Of a DNA stretch of 64,000 bases, positions 16,872 to 25,540 are shown one piece after another (position 1 is the first letter of the stretch; each line of letters opens with the position of its first letter). Made by a program: the position numbers and the translations under genes. Under the pieces are notes generated by a model. The model searched no databases, was not told where the DNA came from, and saw only the letters and a program-made list of their open reading frames with translations. Origin of the DNA: Streptomyces sp. R302 (lineage in GTDB: Bacteria > Actinomycetota > Actinomycetes > Streptomycetales > Streptomycetaceae); the NCBI RefSeq assembly GCF_012927245.1, contig NZ_JABBGE010000016.1, forward strand, positions 1 through 64,000, read 5' to 3'.

Positions 16872-18952
16872 TGGACCTCGAAACACTGCGTCAGGGCAGC
16901 TTCGGCACGCTCAGCCAGGCCATCACCGCCTGGAAGGGGGTCGCGGACAAGCTCAAGTCGCTGGAGACGGACGCCAGGGACGATCTCAAGGCCAAGGCCG
17001 ACAAGGCGAACTGGGCCGGTGCGAACGCCACCGTCTCCCGCTCCTTCATCACCAAGACGGCCGGCGAGTTCTCGGACGCGCACACGCAGGCACAGAGCAT
17101 CCACGACATCCTCAAGGACACGCACGACGAGCTGGTGAGCTACCAGCAGCAGCTCGAACAGGCGCTGGAGCGCGGCCGCAAGAAGAACCTGACGGTGACC
17201 CCGATACCCGGCGGCTTCACCGTCACCATGCTCATCCACCCGGACCGCGCCGCGAAGGGCCACGACGTCCCGGACCACTCCCCCCAGGACGCGGAGCACC
17301 TGCGGGACGACGTGGAACGCATCCTGAACCGGGCGACGGAGAGCGACTCGACCGCCGCGACCGTCCTGCGCGCCCTCGTCGACCAGGCCGAGACCGGCTT
17401 CTCGGGAGCGAAGTACGGCGACCGGGACACCGCGATCGACGCGCTGCGCAAGGCCGAGGAGGCGGCGAAGCTCCTGAAGGAGAAGGGCGACGAGATGTCT
17501 CCCGAGGAGTTCCGGAAACTGAACGGCCTCCTCGCGTCGTACAAGAACGACCCTCTCTTCCAGGAGAAGTTCGCCACCCAGGTGGGCCCGAAGGCGATGC
17601 TGGAGTTCTGGGCCGACCTGTCGAGCCCGGACAACCCGAACGAGCTGACGCGGACCCTGGACCGGACGCAGCTCAACCAGCTCGGCGATTTCCAGAAGAC
17701 CCTCGGCGCGGTCCTCGGCGGCGCCACCCAATCGGACAGCCCCGCCATGCGGCAGTGGGAGAACGACATGGTGCGGCTCTCCGGCGAGCGGTACAAGACG
17801 CGCGGCGCGGAGGTCTACGGCTACCAGATCATGAGCAACCTCATGCGCACGGGCGACTACGACGACCAGTTTCTCAACAAGTACGGCAACCAGCTGGTCG
17901 AGACTGAGAAGAAGATGAAGGTCCCTGGCAACTTCTGGCAGGGAATGGGGCAGATGATGCCCAAGATGAACTTCATCGGCGACGACGAATTCGGCCGCGA
18001 CCCGATGGCCGGCTTCATGACGGCACTCTCCAACAGCCCGGACGCGGCGACCCAGTTCTTCAACACGACGGAACCACAGGACAACGCCATGTGGGTCCTG
18101 AAGGAGCGCCCGGCGTTCGACGACTCCCCGCTGACGGACGGCCCGAACGAGACCCTCGACGCCACCGGCAAGGCGATGTTCGCGGCGGTGTCGGGCATGA
18201 CGGATCCCAAGGCCGACGGCGCGACGTTCGTCGAGCACACCGATGCGCATCGCGACGCCCTCAAGCGGTCGATGCAGTTCCTGTCGGAAGAAGGGGACGA
18301 CTTTCCCCCGGAGCTGCGGGACGACATGGCGTGGGCCCTCGGCAACCACGGGGAGACCGTCCACAAGGCCATGAGCGACCCGCTTGGTTCCGGCGAGCTG
18401 GACGGAAATCAGCTCCTGGAAGTCTCCAAGCAGATCTCAAGGAACAAGGACTCGTACGCCCTGCTGAACGAGCAAATAAACTACGCGATTCTCGCCGACA
18501 TCAACACCGAGAAGGAGAACCCGGAGGACAGCCTCCTCAACGCGGGAAGCACCGTGGGCTTCCTCGAACAGGCACGGCAGCTGACCATCAACGCGGACGA
18601 GGCCAAGGACCTGCGCGACACATCCTGGGACCAGCGTTGGAACTATCACATCGTCGGCGGCATCGCCAACCAGTTCGGGGGCGACTGGGCGCAGCGTGGT
18701 GTCGATGCCATCACAGCTGCCTGGGCCGAGGAGGAGGCCAACCGCGTCAGCGAGAAGGCTACCGAGGAGCGCCAGCACAACAGCGAGGAGCGGAAGTCGC
18801 AGTTGAAGGCCCTGGCAGACCATTGGCAGCAGGTGAACGGCGAGTGGGCAGAGGGGCGAGAAGGGTACTCGGACCGTGGTGTCGACCGGAAGATCCGCTC
18901 TGCGGCCGACCACGGCAACGACAAGGTCGACCGTGAAGGTGGTGAGAGCTGA
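16871..18952 (+). CDS. Large WXG-containing ESX-associated protein (DUF6571-like)
   Basis: A 693-aa protein. Residues 1-110 form a WXG-like helical domain (W48-A-G50 between two long amphipathic helices, plus W21-K-G23). A conserved segment GGFTVTMLIHPDRAAKGHDVPDHS follows at about 116-139, then mostly helical sequence. A very charged C-terminal region (EEEANRVSEKATEERQHNSEERK) comes last. The layout agrees with the actinobacterial DUF6571 family as I remember it; function is unknown. The start ATG overlaps the previous stop, and its own stop overlaps the next gene (ATGA), making a tight three-gene unit. It is a likely ESX substrate. I see no recognisable toxin domain in the C-terminus. Confidence 0.8.
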   Translation: MDLETLRQGSFGTLSQAITAWKGVADKLKSLETDARDDLKAKADKANWAGANATVSRSFITKTAGEFSDAHTQAQSIHDILKDTHDELVSYQQQLEQALERGRKKNLTVTPIPGGFTVTMLIHPDRAAKGHDVPDHSPQDAEHLRDDVERILNRATESDSTAATVLRALVDQAETGFSGAKYGDRDTAIDALRKAEEAAKLLKEKGDEMSPEEFRKLNGLLASYKNDPLFQEKFATQVGPKAMLEFWADLSSPDNPNELTRTLDRTQLNQLGDFQKTLGAVLGGATQSDSPAMRQWENDMVRLSGERYKTRGAEVYGYQIMSNLMRTGDYDDQFLNKYGNQLVETEKKMKVPGNFWQGMGQMMPKMNFIGDDEFGRDPMAGFMTALSNSPDAATQFFNTTEPQDNAMWVLKERPAFDDSPLTDGPNETLDATGKAMFAAVSGMTDPKADGATFVEHTDAHRDALKRSMQFLSEEGDDFPPELRDDMAWALGNHGETVHKAMSDPLGSGELDGNQLLEVSKQISRNKDSYALLNEQINYAILADINTEKENPEDSLLNAGSTVGFLEQARQLTINADEAKDLRDTSWDQRWNYHIVGGIANQFGGDWAQRGVDAITAAWAEEEANRVSEKATEERQHNSEERKSQLKALADHWQQVNGEWAEGREGYSDRGVDRKIRSAADHGNDKVDREGGES

Positions 18953-19494
18953 TGAGTACAGGCCCCCGCCGATTCACGCGCCTTGCCGTGCTTCTCGTCG
19001 CCCTCGGGCTCACGGTGACGGCATGTGCTGGTACGAAGCGCGAGTACGCGGTCCCCGAGACCCTGTGCGGTGTCCCCGTGACGCAGGACGCGCTGGATCC
19101 TCTGCTCCCTGACGGTAGCGAACTGGCGGAGCAACAGCCGGAAGGTTCGGAGGGATCAGAGAAAGACTGCAAGCTCTTCGTGGACCAGCGTTTCGTTCTC
19201 TTCGTCACCATCTGGCAGCTGGCCGAGTACCCCGACCCGATGGGCCCCGAGGAGCATGTAACTCGCGACAATCCCCGTCCGATCGAGGGCCTTCCCCCAG
19301 GTCAGAAGGGCGCGATCGGAGACAGGAGCGCAATGATCACCAGCAGCTGCGCCGCGCCCGACAAAAACGTCGTGCTGGAAGTCACCGTCAACGGCAGCTT
19401 CATCAAGGACGTGACCCAGCGACGCAAGGACCTCGAACGGTTCGCCAAGAGCTTCACCGGTGACATCAAGAACGACCTGAAGTGCACCCGGTGA
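18952..19494 (+). CDS. Putative lipoprotein of the ESX locus
   Basis: A 180-aa protein with a signal peptide and lipobox VTAC (Cys25), so it is predicted to be anchored to the outer face of the membrane. The mature part has several cysteines (CGVPV, DCKLF, SSCAAP, LKCTR) that could form disulfides, resembling the general fold of small Streptomyces lipoproteins next to ESX genes. ATG at 18952 overlaps the upstream stop (ATGA), so it is coupled to the 693-aa protein and could be its surface partner or an immunity-like protein; that role is inference. Confidence 0.75.
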   Translation: MSTGPRRFTRLAVLLVALGLTVTACAGTKREYAVPETLCGVPVTQDALDPLLPDGSELAEQQPEGSEGSEKDCKLFVDQRFVLFVTIWQLAEYPDPMGPEEHVTRDNPRPIEGLPPGQKGAIGDRSAMITSSCAAPDKNVVLEVTVNGSFIKDVTQRRKDLERFAKSFTGDIKNDLKCTR

Positions 19495-19576
19495 CCCGCG
19501 TTCCGTCGGACTCGACGGGCGTCGCTCCAGGAAGGCGACTTCGCCGAACGCCACAAGAGCGTTGAGCCACATACCC

Positions 19577-19604
19577 GCGCCCGGGCACTCGTGCGCCCGG
19601 GCGC
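19577..19604 (+). terminator. Intrinsic terminator after the lipoprotein gene
   Basis: Perfect 10-bp GC stem (19577-19586 with 19595-19604) and an 8-base loop, 82 bases past the stop of the lipoprotein gene. It should close the 16419-19494 operon. Confidence 0.65.
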
Positions 19605-19631
19605 GGCGATTCGGATTCCGAAGGGAACAGC

Positions 19632-20075
19632 ATGGCGTGGGGCGATGGTGAGCCCGTGTTCGTACGCAGGGGTCGTTGGGTCTACAACACGCGGAACCCC
19701 GTGGCGCGGATGCTGATGTTCGCGACGGTCGCCGGGCTGGTCGGCTTCTACCTGTACGTCTCCGACACGAGCCAGTGGAGCGAGACGGAGCTGCGCGACG
19801 CCGTTCACGAAGCCGCCCGTGACCTGGAGGCCCAGCCGCAGAGGGTGCACCTCGGCTACGAGAGCATGATCAGGGATGCCATCCGGGCAACTGGCGAGGG
19901 GCCCGGATACGACCTCGACATCTCACCCAGTCCCACGGAGGACAACTTCGAGATCAGCGCGGCTTTCCTGTCCGAGACCTTCTGCATGCGCCTCACTCCC
20001 CCCGAGCCGCCTCGGACCTGGGGAACCACCGACACCGTGAGCCTGACCGTGCGGGTCTCGGAGGGCCGCTGCTGA
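19632..20075 (+). CDS. Small single-pass membrane protein, unknown function
   Basis: A 147-aa protein with one membrane helix (about residues 27-44, MLMFATVAGLVGFYLYV) preceded by positive residues, giving an extracytoplasmic C-terminal domain of about 100 residues with two cysteines (ETFCMRL and the C-terminal residue). GAAGGGAAC precedes the ATG. The predicted topology resembles the lipoprotein gene upstream, from which it is separated by a hairpin. Function unknown; likely part of the same ESX-associated cargo or immunity module by position. Confidence 0.65.
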   Translation: MAWGDGEPVFVRRGRWVYNTRNPVARMLMFATVAGLVGFYLYVSDTSQWSETELRDAVHEAARDLEAQPQRVHLGYESMIRDAIRATGEGPGYDLDISPSPTEDNFEISAAFLSETFCMRLTPPEPPRTWGTTDTVSLTVRVSEGRC

Positions 20076-20243
20076 AGCCTCCGAAGACACGACAGAGTGG
20101 GGACTTGATCGTGCCGAAGCAGGAAGGAACGCACATGTACGTGCATGAGTGCATCTCTTTCGCACAATTCTGTGTGGGCTGTCGGTGCTGTCGACCAAGT
20201 TCGCCCCGTCGGTGCACACCGGGATGGACGGGGGTGATGGGGC

Positions 20244-21369
20244 GTGACGGAGGAGAAGGGGTTACGGCAGATCGCGCGCTCGTTCGTCGTCGACGGGCCC
20301 CAACGGTGTGTCGGTCCGGGGCCGGCTCAAGGGACTGAGCGCCCGGGACGAGGAGGTCCTGAAGACCGTGGGCGCACACATGGGACGCCTGGCGTCCACG
20401 GATCTCGCGCGGCGTGTCCGTGACGGTCTGGAACACTCAGCCACGGCGTGGGCGGCGCGGAAGCGGAAGCTGACCGCCGTGTCGTCCTCGCGATGGGCGG
20501 GGTCCGCAACGGCACACACGCACGACCAGTGGGGACTGTCCCGGCGCGCCCAGCACAGGTACCTGCAGTCCCTGGACGCAGGCATCCGCACCATCCGGCA
20601 TCGACTGTCGCTGCCAGTGGGTGAGAAGGGATCACGGGGCAAGCCTGGCGGCTACCGGTCCCGGAGTGAATGGTTCCAGAAGTCCCGACGCCTGACGGTC
20701 CTGGAGGGCAGGTTCGAGCGGGTCAAGGCCGAACGGGAAGCCGGCCAGGTGTCCGTCGTGCGGGGTGGCAGACGGCTGCTCCGGCAGCGCCACCACCTTG
20801 CCGCCGTCAGCAGGACGGCCGAGCAATGGCGGCGGGAGTGGGAGACAACCCGCTGGTTCCTGACCGCAGACGGCGAGTCCGGCAAGCCGGTCGGTGCACC
20901 GCGCCGGTTCGACTACCAGCTGACCGGCACCGCACCCCATCGTGACGCCCAGCTCCGACACGCCCTCACCGGCCTTCTGCTCGACTTCACCAGCTCCACC
21001 ACCCGCGAGAAACACGGTCGTCGCAGGCGGTTCCGGCAGCTGATCTCCGGTATCCCCACCGGCAAACTCCGAGCCCGTTTGGTCAGCATGTGCGCGGAGG
21101 CGGATATCGGCGTCATCGCCGTCGACCCTGCCTACACCTCTAAATGGGGCGCCGAACACTGGCAAGAACCGCTCACCAGCAGTAAACGACAGACTTCCCG
21201 ACACGCTGCCGCCTCGGTGGCGATCGGCAGGCGCGCCCTCGGGCACCGGATCAGGCTGGGGGCACCTCCCGGCCGAAGGCTGGGGGAGGGCGGCACCGCC
21301 CCGCGACGACCAGAGCGATCGTCGCGGGCATCGGACCGCCCAGGCCCGACCCGAAGCCCGGGGACGTGA
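20244..21369 (+). pseudogene. Decayed TnpB-like (IS200/IS605-type) transposase-associated nuclease
   Basis: The frame beginning at 20308 reads like the Streptomyces TnpB/IS1341-type family: helical N-terminal region with WAARKRKLT and WAGSATAHTHDQW, then PGGYRSRSEWF, and a C-terminal RuvC-III segment with VDPAYTSKWGAEHW and IGRRALGHRI. Three defects are visible. A GTG-initiated frame at 20244 (TEEKGLRQIARSFVVDGP) joins the body only by a shift in the GGGCCCC run near 20295-20301. The text jumps from ADGESGK straight to PVGAPRRFDYQLTG, losing the beta-barrel and RuvC-I aspartate. A second loss before DFTSSTTREKHG removes the RuvC-II glutamate region. It cannot be an active nuclease. It interrupts the ESX locus. 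Confidence 0.75.
21254..21289. repeat. 36-bp palindromic element inside the TnpB-like remnant
   Basis: The segment GGCTGGGGGCACCTCCC followed by GGCCGAAGGCTGGGGGAGG is partly self-complementary and of a kind I recall as dispersed in Streptomyces genomes. It adds about 12 residues (LGAPPGRRLGEGG) that interrupt the normal C-terminal sequence of the TnpB-like frame. No second copy was noticed in the window. Confidence 0.45.
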
Positions 21370-21580
21370 GGGACACCGCCCCCTTATCCCCGGACCACGG
21401 ACACGATCCGACGGCGCCGGACACGGCAGGAAAGCGGTCGACCAGGACAGCACCCAACACCGTTCGGGTCGTCCGGCTGAGCGCAGGTCCTGGCAACAGG
21501 ACTTGCTCCCGCTCAGATTTTAGGAACGGTGGGCGCCTCCCGTGCACGCCCACCTTGTGTTGCCTTCGTACGGCTTCGGC

Positions 21581-21877
21581 TTAGAAGAAGCCGGCGGCGC
21601 GCTTGTCGCCCGCCTGGTAGGCCGGGGCGGCCTGGCGGACGGCCTTGGAGATGCCCTGCAGGGCCTGGTGGATCGCGCGCGTCTCCTGGTCCCACTTGGC
21701 GTGGGCGCCGTCGGCGGCGGCCTTCGCCTCGCCCTCCCAGGTGTTGGAGACCGAGCGGATCTTCGTCTGGATGGCCTCCAGGGCCTCGTCCAGGCGCTTC
21801 GCCTGCGCGTCGATCTGGTTCGCCGCGTCGTCGAGCGAGGCGTACGTGACGAGCATGATGCCGTCGTTGCCGGCCAT
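21581..21877 (-). CDS. WXG100 family ESX substrate (EsxA/EsxB-like)
   Basis: A 98-aa helical-hairpin protein with the turn motif W48-E-G50 (VSNTWEGEAKAAADGAH), the hallmark of WXG100 substrates exported by type VII systems as heterodimers. The C-terminal end GDKRAAGFF is short. GGAGGG lies three to four bases before the ATG. It is the last gene of a minus-strand unit and lies 62 bases downstream of a second WXG100 gene, its predicted dimer partner. In S. coelicolor an esxBA pair near this locus affects sporulation; which member this corresponds to was not determined. Confidence 0.9.
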   Translation of the reverse strand: MAGNDGIMLVTYASLDDAANQIDAQAKRLDEALEAIQTKIRSVSNTWEGEAKAAADGAHAKWDQETRAIHQALQGISKAVRQAAPAYQAGDKRAAGFF

Positions 21878-21939
21878 GTTCCCTCCGTTTTTCGGTGGTG
21901 TCGTTCAGGTGGGGTGGGTGCGTGGCTCCGACCCGGAGG

Positions 21940-22302
21940 TCAGAGGCCGGCGATGCCCGAACGGGCGGCCTTCTCGGCGCCCGCGTCGCCGGAGAAGCCC
22001 GCGGTCACGTCGACGCCGCGCAGGGCCGCCTCGACCTCGTCGTCCGTGTTGCTGGACGTCGTCCGGGTGACCTGGATGGCCTCCTGGAAGTTCAGCATCA
22101 GCTTGGCGATGCGCACCATGCCCTGGTTGATCTCGGTCTGCTTGGCGTCGAACGCGCCGGCGCCGATGCCCTTCCAGCGGCCTTCGAGGCTGTCGATGAC
22201 GCCCTGGAGGGCCGACAGCTGGCCCTTCACGTCATCGAACTTGCGGGTGAGCTCGTCCTGGAAATCCTTGAGACTCTGATCGCCAACCTTCAAGACTGAC
22301 AT
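21940..22302 (-). CDS. WXG100 family ESX substrate (partner of the 98-aa WXG100 protein)
   Basis: A 120-aa helical-hairpin protein with W43-K-G45 at the turn (SLEGRWKGIGAGAFD) and a C-terminal extension of about 25 residues (GVDVTAGFSGDAGAEKAARSGIAGL) after the second helix, a place where export signals are found in this family. It has a good AGGGAGAG ribosome site. It is followed by the second WXG100 gene and preceded by the 435-aa mycosin gene, all on the minus strand. Confidence 0.9.
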   Translation of the reverse strand: MSVLKVGDQSLKDFQDELTRKFDDVKGQLSALQGVIDSLEGRWKGIGAGAFDAKQTEINQGMVRIAKLMLNFQEAIQVTRTTSSNTDDEVEAALRGVDVTAGFSGDAGAEKAARSGIAGL

Positions 22303-22389
22303 GTGTCGCTCTCCCTTTCTCGGGTTCTCTGTTGAAGCTGCGTTCGCAAACTCGCGCGGACGCAGGGAGGTTTGTGTGGGGTGTCGCTG

Positions 22390-23697
22390 TCAGGCGGTCG
22401 CGCGTCGTCGGCGTGCGATGACCACGCCTGCGGCCGCTACGACGACCACGGCCGCTGCGGCGATGCCGATGACGAGGCCGGTGCTGCCGCCGCCGTCCGC
22501 GTCCTCGGCCGCGCTCCCGTTGGAGCCTGCCACAGGTGCGCCGGACGTCTGCTTGCCGTCGGGGGCTTGTGTCGAAGCTGTTGCGGAGGGGGCGGCGGAA
22601 CCGGACGGCACGCCGGCGGACGCGGTGGTCGAAGGGGGCTTCCCGCCGTCGGCGGCAACGCCCGTGGGCATGTTGGTCAAGGGGCTGATGTTCGGGTCGC
22701 CCGGCTTGCCGATGCCGCGGTTGATGTGGGCATTGGGGCGGACGACGCCGTGGCCGGCCTTGGTACTGACCGTGCCCGGCTTCCAGTCGTCACCGCGGCC
22801 CGCGGACTCGAACATGACACGGAGGACCTGGCTTCCGGTCCAGTCGGGATGCAGGGACCAGATCAGGGCGGCGGAGGCGGAGGCGAGCGCGGTGGAGTTG
22901 CTGGTGCCGTCACTCAGACAGTACTTCGTGAGGCTCTTGTCGCAGTACCCGGGAATCTGACTGCCCGGCGCAGCGAGGTCAATGTAGTCGCCGTGTTGTG
23001 AGTAGTCAGCCACGACGCCGCTTCGAGTGGTTGCCGCAACAGCGACTACCTCCGGATAGGCGGCCGGATAATGCTTCTTGTTGCCCTTCTTCGCGTCGTT
23101 GCCAGAGGCCGCAAAGATGAGCTTCCCCTTCGCATGGGCGTACTGGAGCGCTTCCCGGCTTTCCTCGTGGTAGTACTCGCTTCCCCAAGAAATGTTGATG
23201 ATCTGTGCATCGCTGTCCGCTGCGGCCTTGATCGCCTCGGAGAAGTCGAAAGCATTGACGGCTTGCTCGTTCTGCAGCTCGGTGTCACTCACCCGATAGG
23301 GGATCACCCTGGCGTCCGGTGCCAGTCCCCTGATTCCGCCCTGCGCGCCTGAGCCAACGATGAGCTCGGCGATGGATGTGCCGTGGCCCCTGTAGTCGTT
23401 GGTCTCATCGCCGTTCGACTCGGATGCGTCCCAGCCCTTCAACACCTTGCCCTTGAGAGACGGGGTGTCCGGATCGACGCCGGAGTCGATGACGGCAACC
23501 GTGATGCCTCGTCCGGTCGACTTCCTCCAGATGTCCTCGGCGCCCATGGCGTCCAGGTACCACTGCTGCGACCGCGCGTCGGCGGCGACCGCCGTCGGGG
23601 CGAGCCCGACGAGCGACGTCGTCAGCACGGCGATCGCCGTGGTGCCGAGGAGCGCCCGCCGGAGCCTGCCGCCGCTCTCGATCATTCGTGCCGTCAT
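22390..23697 (-). CDS. Mycosin-like subtilisin protease (S8), membrane anchored, first copy
   Basis: A 435-aa mycosin. Signal peptide to about residue 39. The catalytic triad is D71 (VAVIDSGVD), H105 (RGHGTS) and S266 (DGTSNSTALAS), with the oxyanion asparagine N200 (AASGND). A Pro/Ser/Thr-rich linker (about 345-395) is followed by a C-terminal membrane helix (about 403-425) ending RRRRATA. The serine motif reads GTSNSTALAS rather than the usual GTSFSAPYVAG, but the residues needed for catalysis are kept. It lies within a minus-strand unit upstream of the two WXG100 genes. It is more divergent and somewhat lower in GC than the mycosin next to eccB, so it may process the local substrates rather than serve the core machine. 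Confidence 0.88.
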   Translation of the reverse strand: MTARMIESGGRLRRALLGTTAIAVLTTSLVGLAPTAVAADARSQQWYLDAMGAEDIWRKSTGRGITVAVIDSGVDPDTPSLKGKVLKGWDASESNGDETNDYRGHGTSIAELIVGSGAQGGIRGLAPDARVIPYRVSDTELQNEQAVNAFDFSEAIKAAADSDAQIINISWGSEYYHEESREALQYAHAKGKLIFAASGNDAKKGNKKHYPAAYPEVVAVAATTRSGVVADYSQHGDYIDLAAPGSQIPGYCDKSLTKYCLSDGTSNSTALASASAALIWSLHPDWTGSQVLRVMFESAGRGDDWKPGTVSTKAGHGVVRPNAHINRGIGKPGDPNISPLTNMPTGVAADGGKPPSTTASAGVPSGSAAPSATASTQAPDGKQTSGAPVAGSNGSAAEDADGGGSTGLVIGIAAAAVVVVAAAGVVIARRRRATA

Positions 23698-23722
23698 CCT
23701 GACTTCCGAGCCTTCCGAGTGG

Positions 23723-25534
23723 TTAGTCGATCACCGGCGGTACGGCGCCGCGCCGACGGTTCGTCCAGGTCTCTTCGTCTTCCGTCAGGTAGTCGGGGCG
23801 CGAAGAGCCGTCGCGGTCCTGTTCGTCGCGGTCCGGGCGCTGGTTGCCACGGCCGCCCATGCCACGGGGCGTCCCGACCACTCCGTTGGAGCTGGGGGTG
23901 CCTCGTCCGGCGGGACGCGGTGCTGCCTTGGCGTTGTTGGCGCCGACCACGCCGGCCTGGCTGGGGCGTGCCGCCGCCGTACGGCCCGCGGCCGGGCCCT
24001 CGCTGCCGACGACCGTGCCCCTCGGGATCCGCGAGCCGGTGTTCCCGCCGGTGGGACGCTGCGGGGTGCCGCCCGTGATCGGGTTCGCCTTGCCGCCGGC
24101 CGTACGGCCCGTGGCGGGCTGTCCGGGGCGGCCCGTCTGCGGCGTGGCCCGGCCCGCCTGCGTGGACGAGGAAGTGGCCTGCGGTCCGCCCGCGCGCCCC
24201 ATGGGGCTGTTGGCACGGCCCGTCGTCGGGGAGTTCGTCGGGCTGCCCGGCCGGCCCGCCATGGGCGAGTTCGTCGGGTTGCCGGGACGGCCCGCGATCG
24301 GGGGGCTCGTGGGGCTGCCCGAACGACCGAACGCCTGCGGACCCAGCGGGCCCTTCGGTCCGCCCGCGCGGCCGACGGTCGGCGCGGTCGTCGGGCCGAC
24401 CGGACGGCCGAAGCCGGTCCTGCCCGTTGCCGTACGCGGCATCCCCGGGTTCCCGGTGATCTTGGGTCCACCGGTGCGCGGCGGGGTGCCGAGCGTGAGC
24501 GGCGGAGGCATCCCGGGGCCGGTCGGGGGCGGGGGGTTCGTGGGCGCGGTCGGAGTGGGAGGCGTGTTCGGGAGGGTGGGCGCCGGCGGCGTCTTGACCG
24601 TGTCGATCTGGACCCTCGTGTCGTCCGAGGGCTTCTCGCGGATCGGGTCGGAGCCGTCGAGCTGGTCGCCGGTGCGGGGCATCGTCTGGGTAATGCGGTC
24701 CTCGACGGTACTGATGTGTCCGGAGGACTCCTTCGACAGTCCGTCACGAGACGCAGAAGAGGACGGACCCGACGCGCCAAGCCTGTTGTCCCGCCCTGAC
24801 GGCAGCGGCACCGCCGCCTTGTACGCCTCCGGCGGCTTCGGCATTTCCTGGCCCGCCAGCGTGCTCTGCGACACCGCGTAGAACGACGCGAGGCGGTTCA
24901 TCTGGTTGATGGCCTCCTGGCGGTCCTTCTCGACCTGGAGGGCCTTCTGGTAGTCCTCGTTCTTCTCGGTCTTCTCGACCTCGGTGAAGTCCGTGGGCTT
25001 CTTCTGGACGAGGCGGTTGTCGCGCGGCGGCTTCGCGTTGCGGACAGACGTGAGGCCGGTGCTGGCGACCTTCATCTGGGAGCCGGCCGCGTTGGCGACC
25101 TTGCCGATGTCCCAGGCGTAGGCGGCGACCTCGGAGCCGTAGCGCTGGAACTCGACGGCGGCCTCGCCCTTCCACTCGACGCTGCCGACGAAGCTGGTGA
25201 GCTCCTTGGCGGCGGCGTTGAGGGACTTCGTGGCGTTCTCCAGGGCCTCGCCCGCCTGCTCCAGTGCGGAGGGGTTGGCGCTGTCGAGGAGGTCGAGCAT
25301 GTCGTTGAGGCGGGCACCCTCGAAGGACGTCGAGCCGTAGACGCTGCCCTTGGGCCTGAGGCGGAAGTCGCCGCCGAAGGGGAAGGGGAAGCGGACGTCG
25401 TCGAGCTTCTCCAGGAAGTCGGTGGTCTGGTGCTTGGCCTCGATCTGGGCCGTGTCCTTCGCCTGCTGCTGCTCCTGGGGCGTCAGCTCCGGCTGCGGGG
25501 GCGTGCTCGGGTTCGGATTCTTCTCGTCACTCAT
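23723..25534 (-). CDS. WXG-domain protein with a long Gly/Pro/Arg/Thr-rich tail (PPE/EspB-like substrate)
   Basis: A 603-aa protein. Residues 60-220 form a helical WXG-type domain (VEWKGEAAVEF, W121-K-G123) like the PE/PPE or EspB N-terminal fold. From about residue 330 onward it becomes a low-complexity tail rich in Gly, Pro, Arg and Thr, with repeated GRPG/AGRPGxPTxSP units and a final charged segment (DRDEQDRDGSSRPDYLTEDEETW). It lies six bases after the 154-aa WXG-like gene and 25 bases before the mycosin gene, on the minus strand. The likely role is a secreted ESX substrate or surface protein, possibly cleaved by the adjacent mycosin. Function unproven. Confidence 0.8.
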   Translation of the reverse strand: MSDEKNPNPSTPPQPELTPQEQQQAKDTAQIEAKHQTTDFLEKLDDVRFPFPFGGDFRLRPKGSVYGSTSFEGARLNDMLDLLDSANPSALEQAGEALENATKSLNAAAKELTSFVGSVEWKGEAAVEFQRYGSEVAAYAWDIGKVANAAGSQMKVASTGLTSVRNAKPPRDNRLVQKKPTDFTEVEKTEKNEDYQKALQVEKDRQEAINQMNRLASFYAVSQSTLAGQEMPKPPEAYKAAVPLPSGRDNRLGASGPSSSASRDGLSKESSGHISTVEDRITQTMPRTGDQLDGSDPIREKPSDDTRVQIDTVKTPPAPTLPNTPPTPTAPTNPPPPTGPGMPPPLTLGTPPRTGGPKITGNPGMPRTATGRTGFGRPVGPTTAPTVGRAGGPKGPLGPQAFGRSGSPTSPPIAGRPGNPTNSPMAGRPGSPTNSPTTGRANSPMGRAGGPQATSSSTQAGRATPQTGRPGQPATGRTAGGKANPITGGTPQRPTGGNTGSRIPRGTVVGSEGPAAGRTAAARPSQAGVVGANNAKAAPRPAGRGTPSSNGVVGTPRGMGGRGNQRPDRDEQDRDGSSRPDYLTEDEETWTNRRRGAVPPVID

Positions 25535-25540
25535 CGGTCG

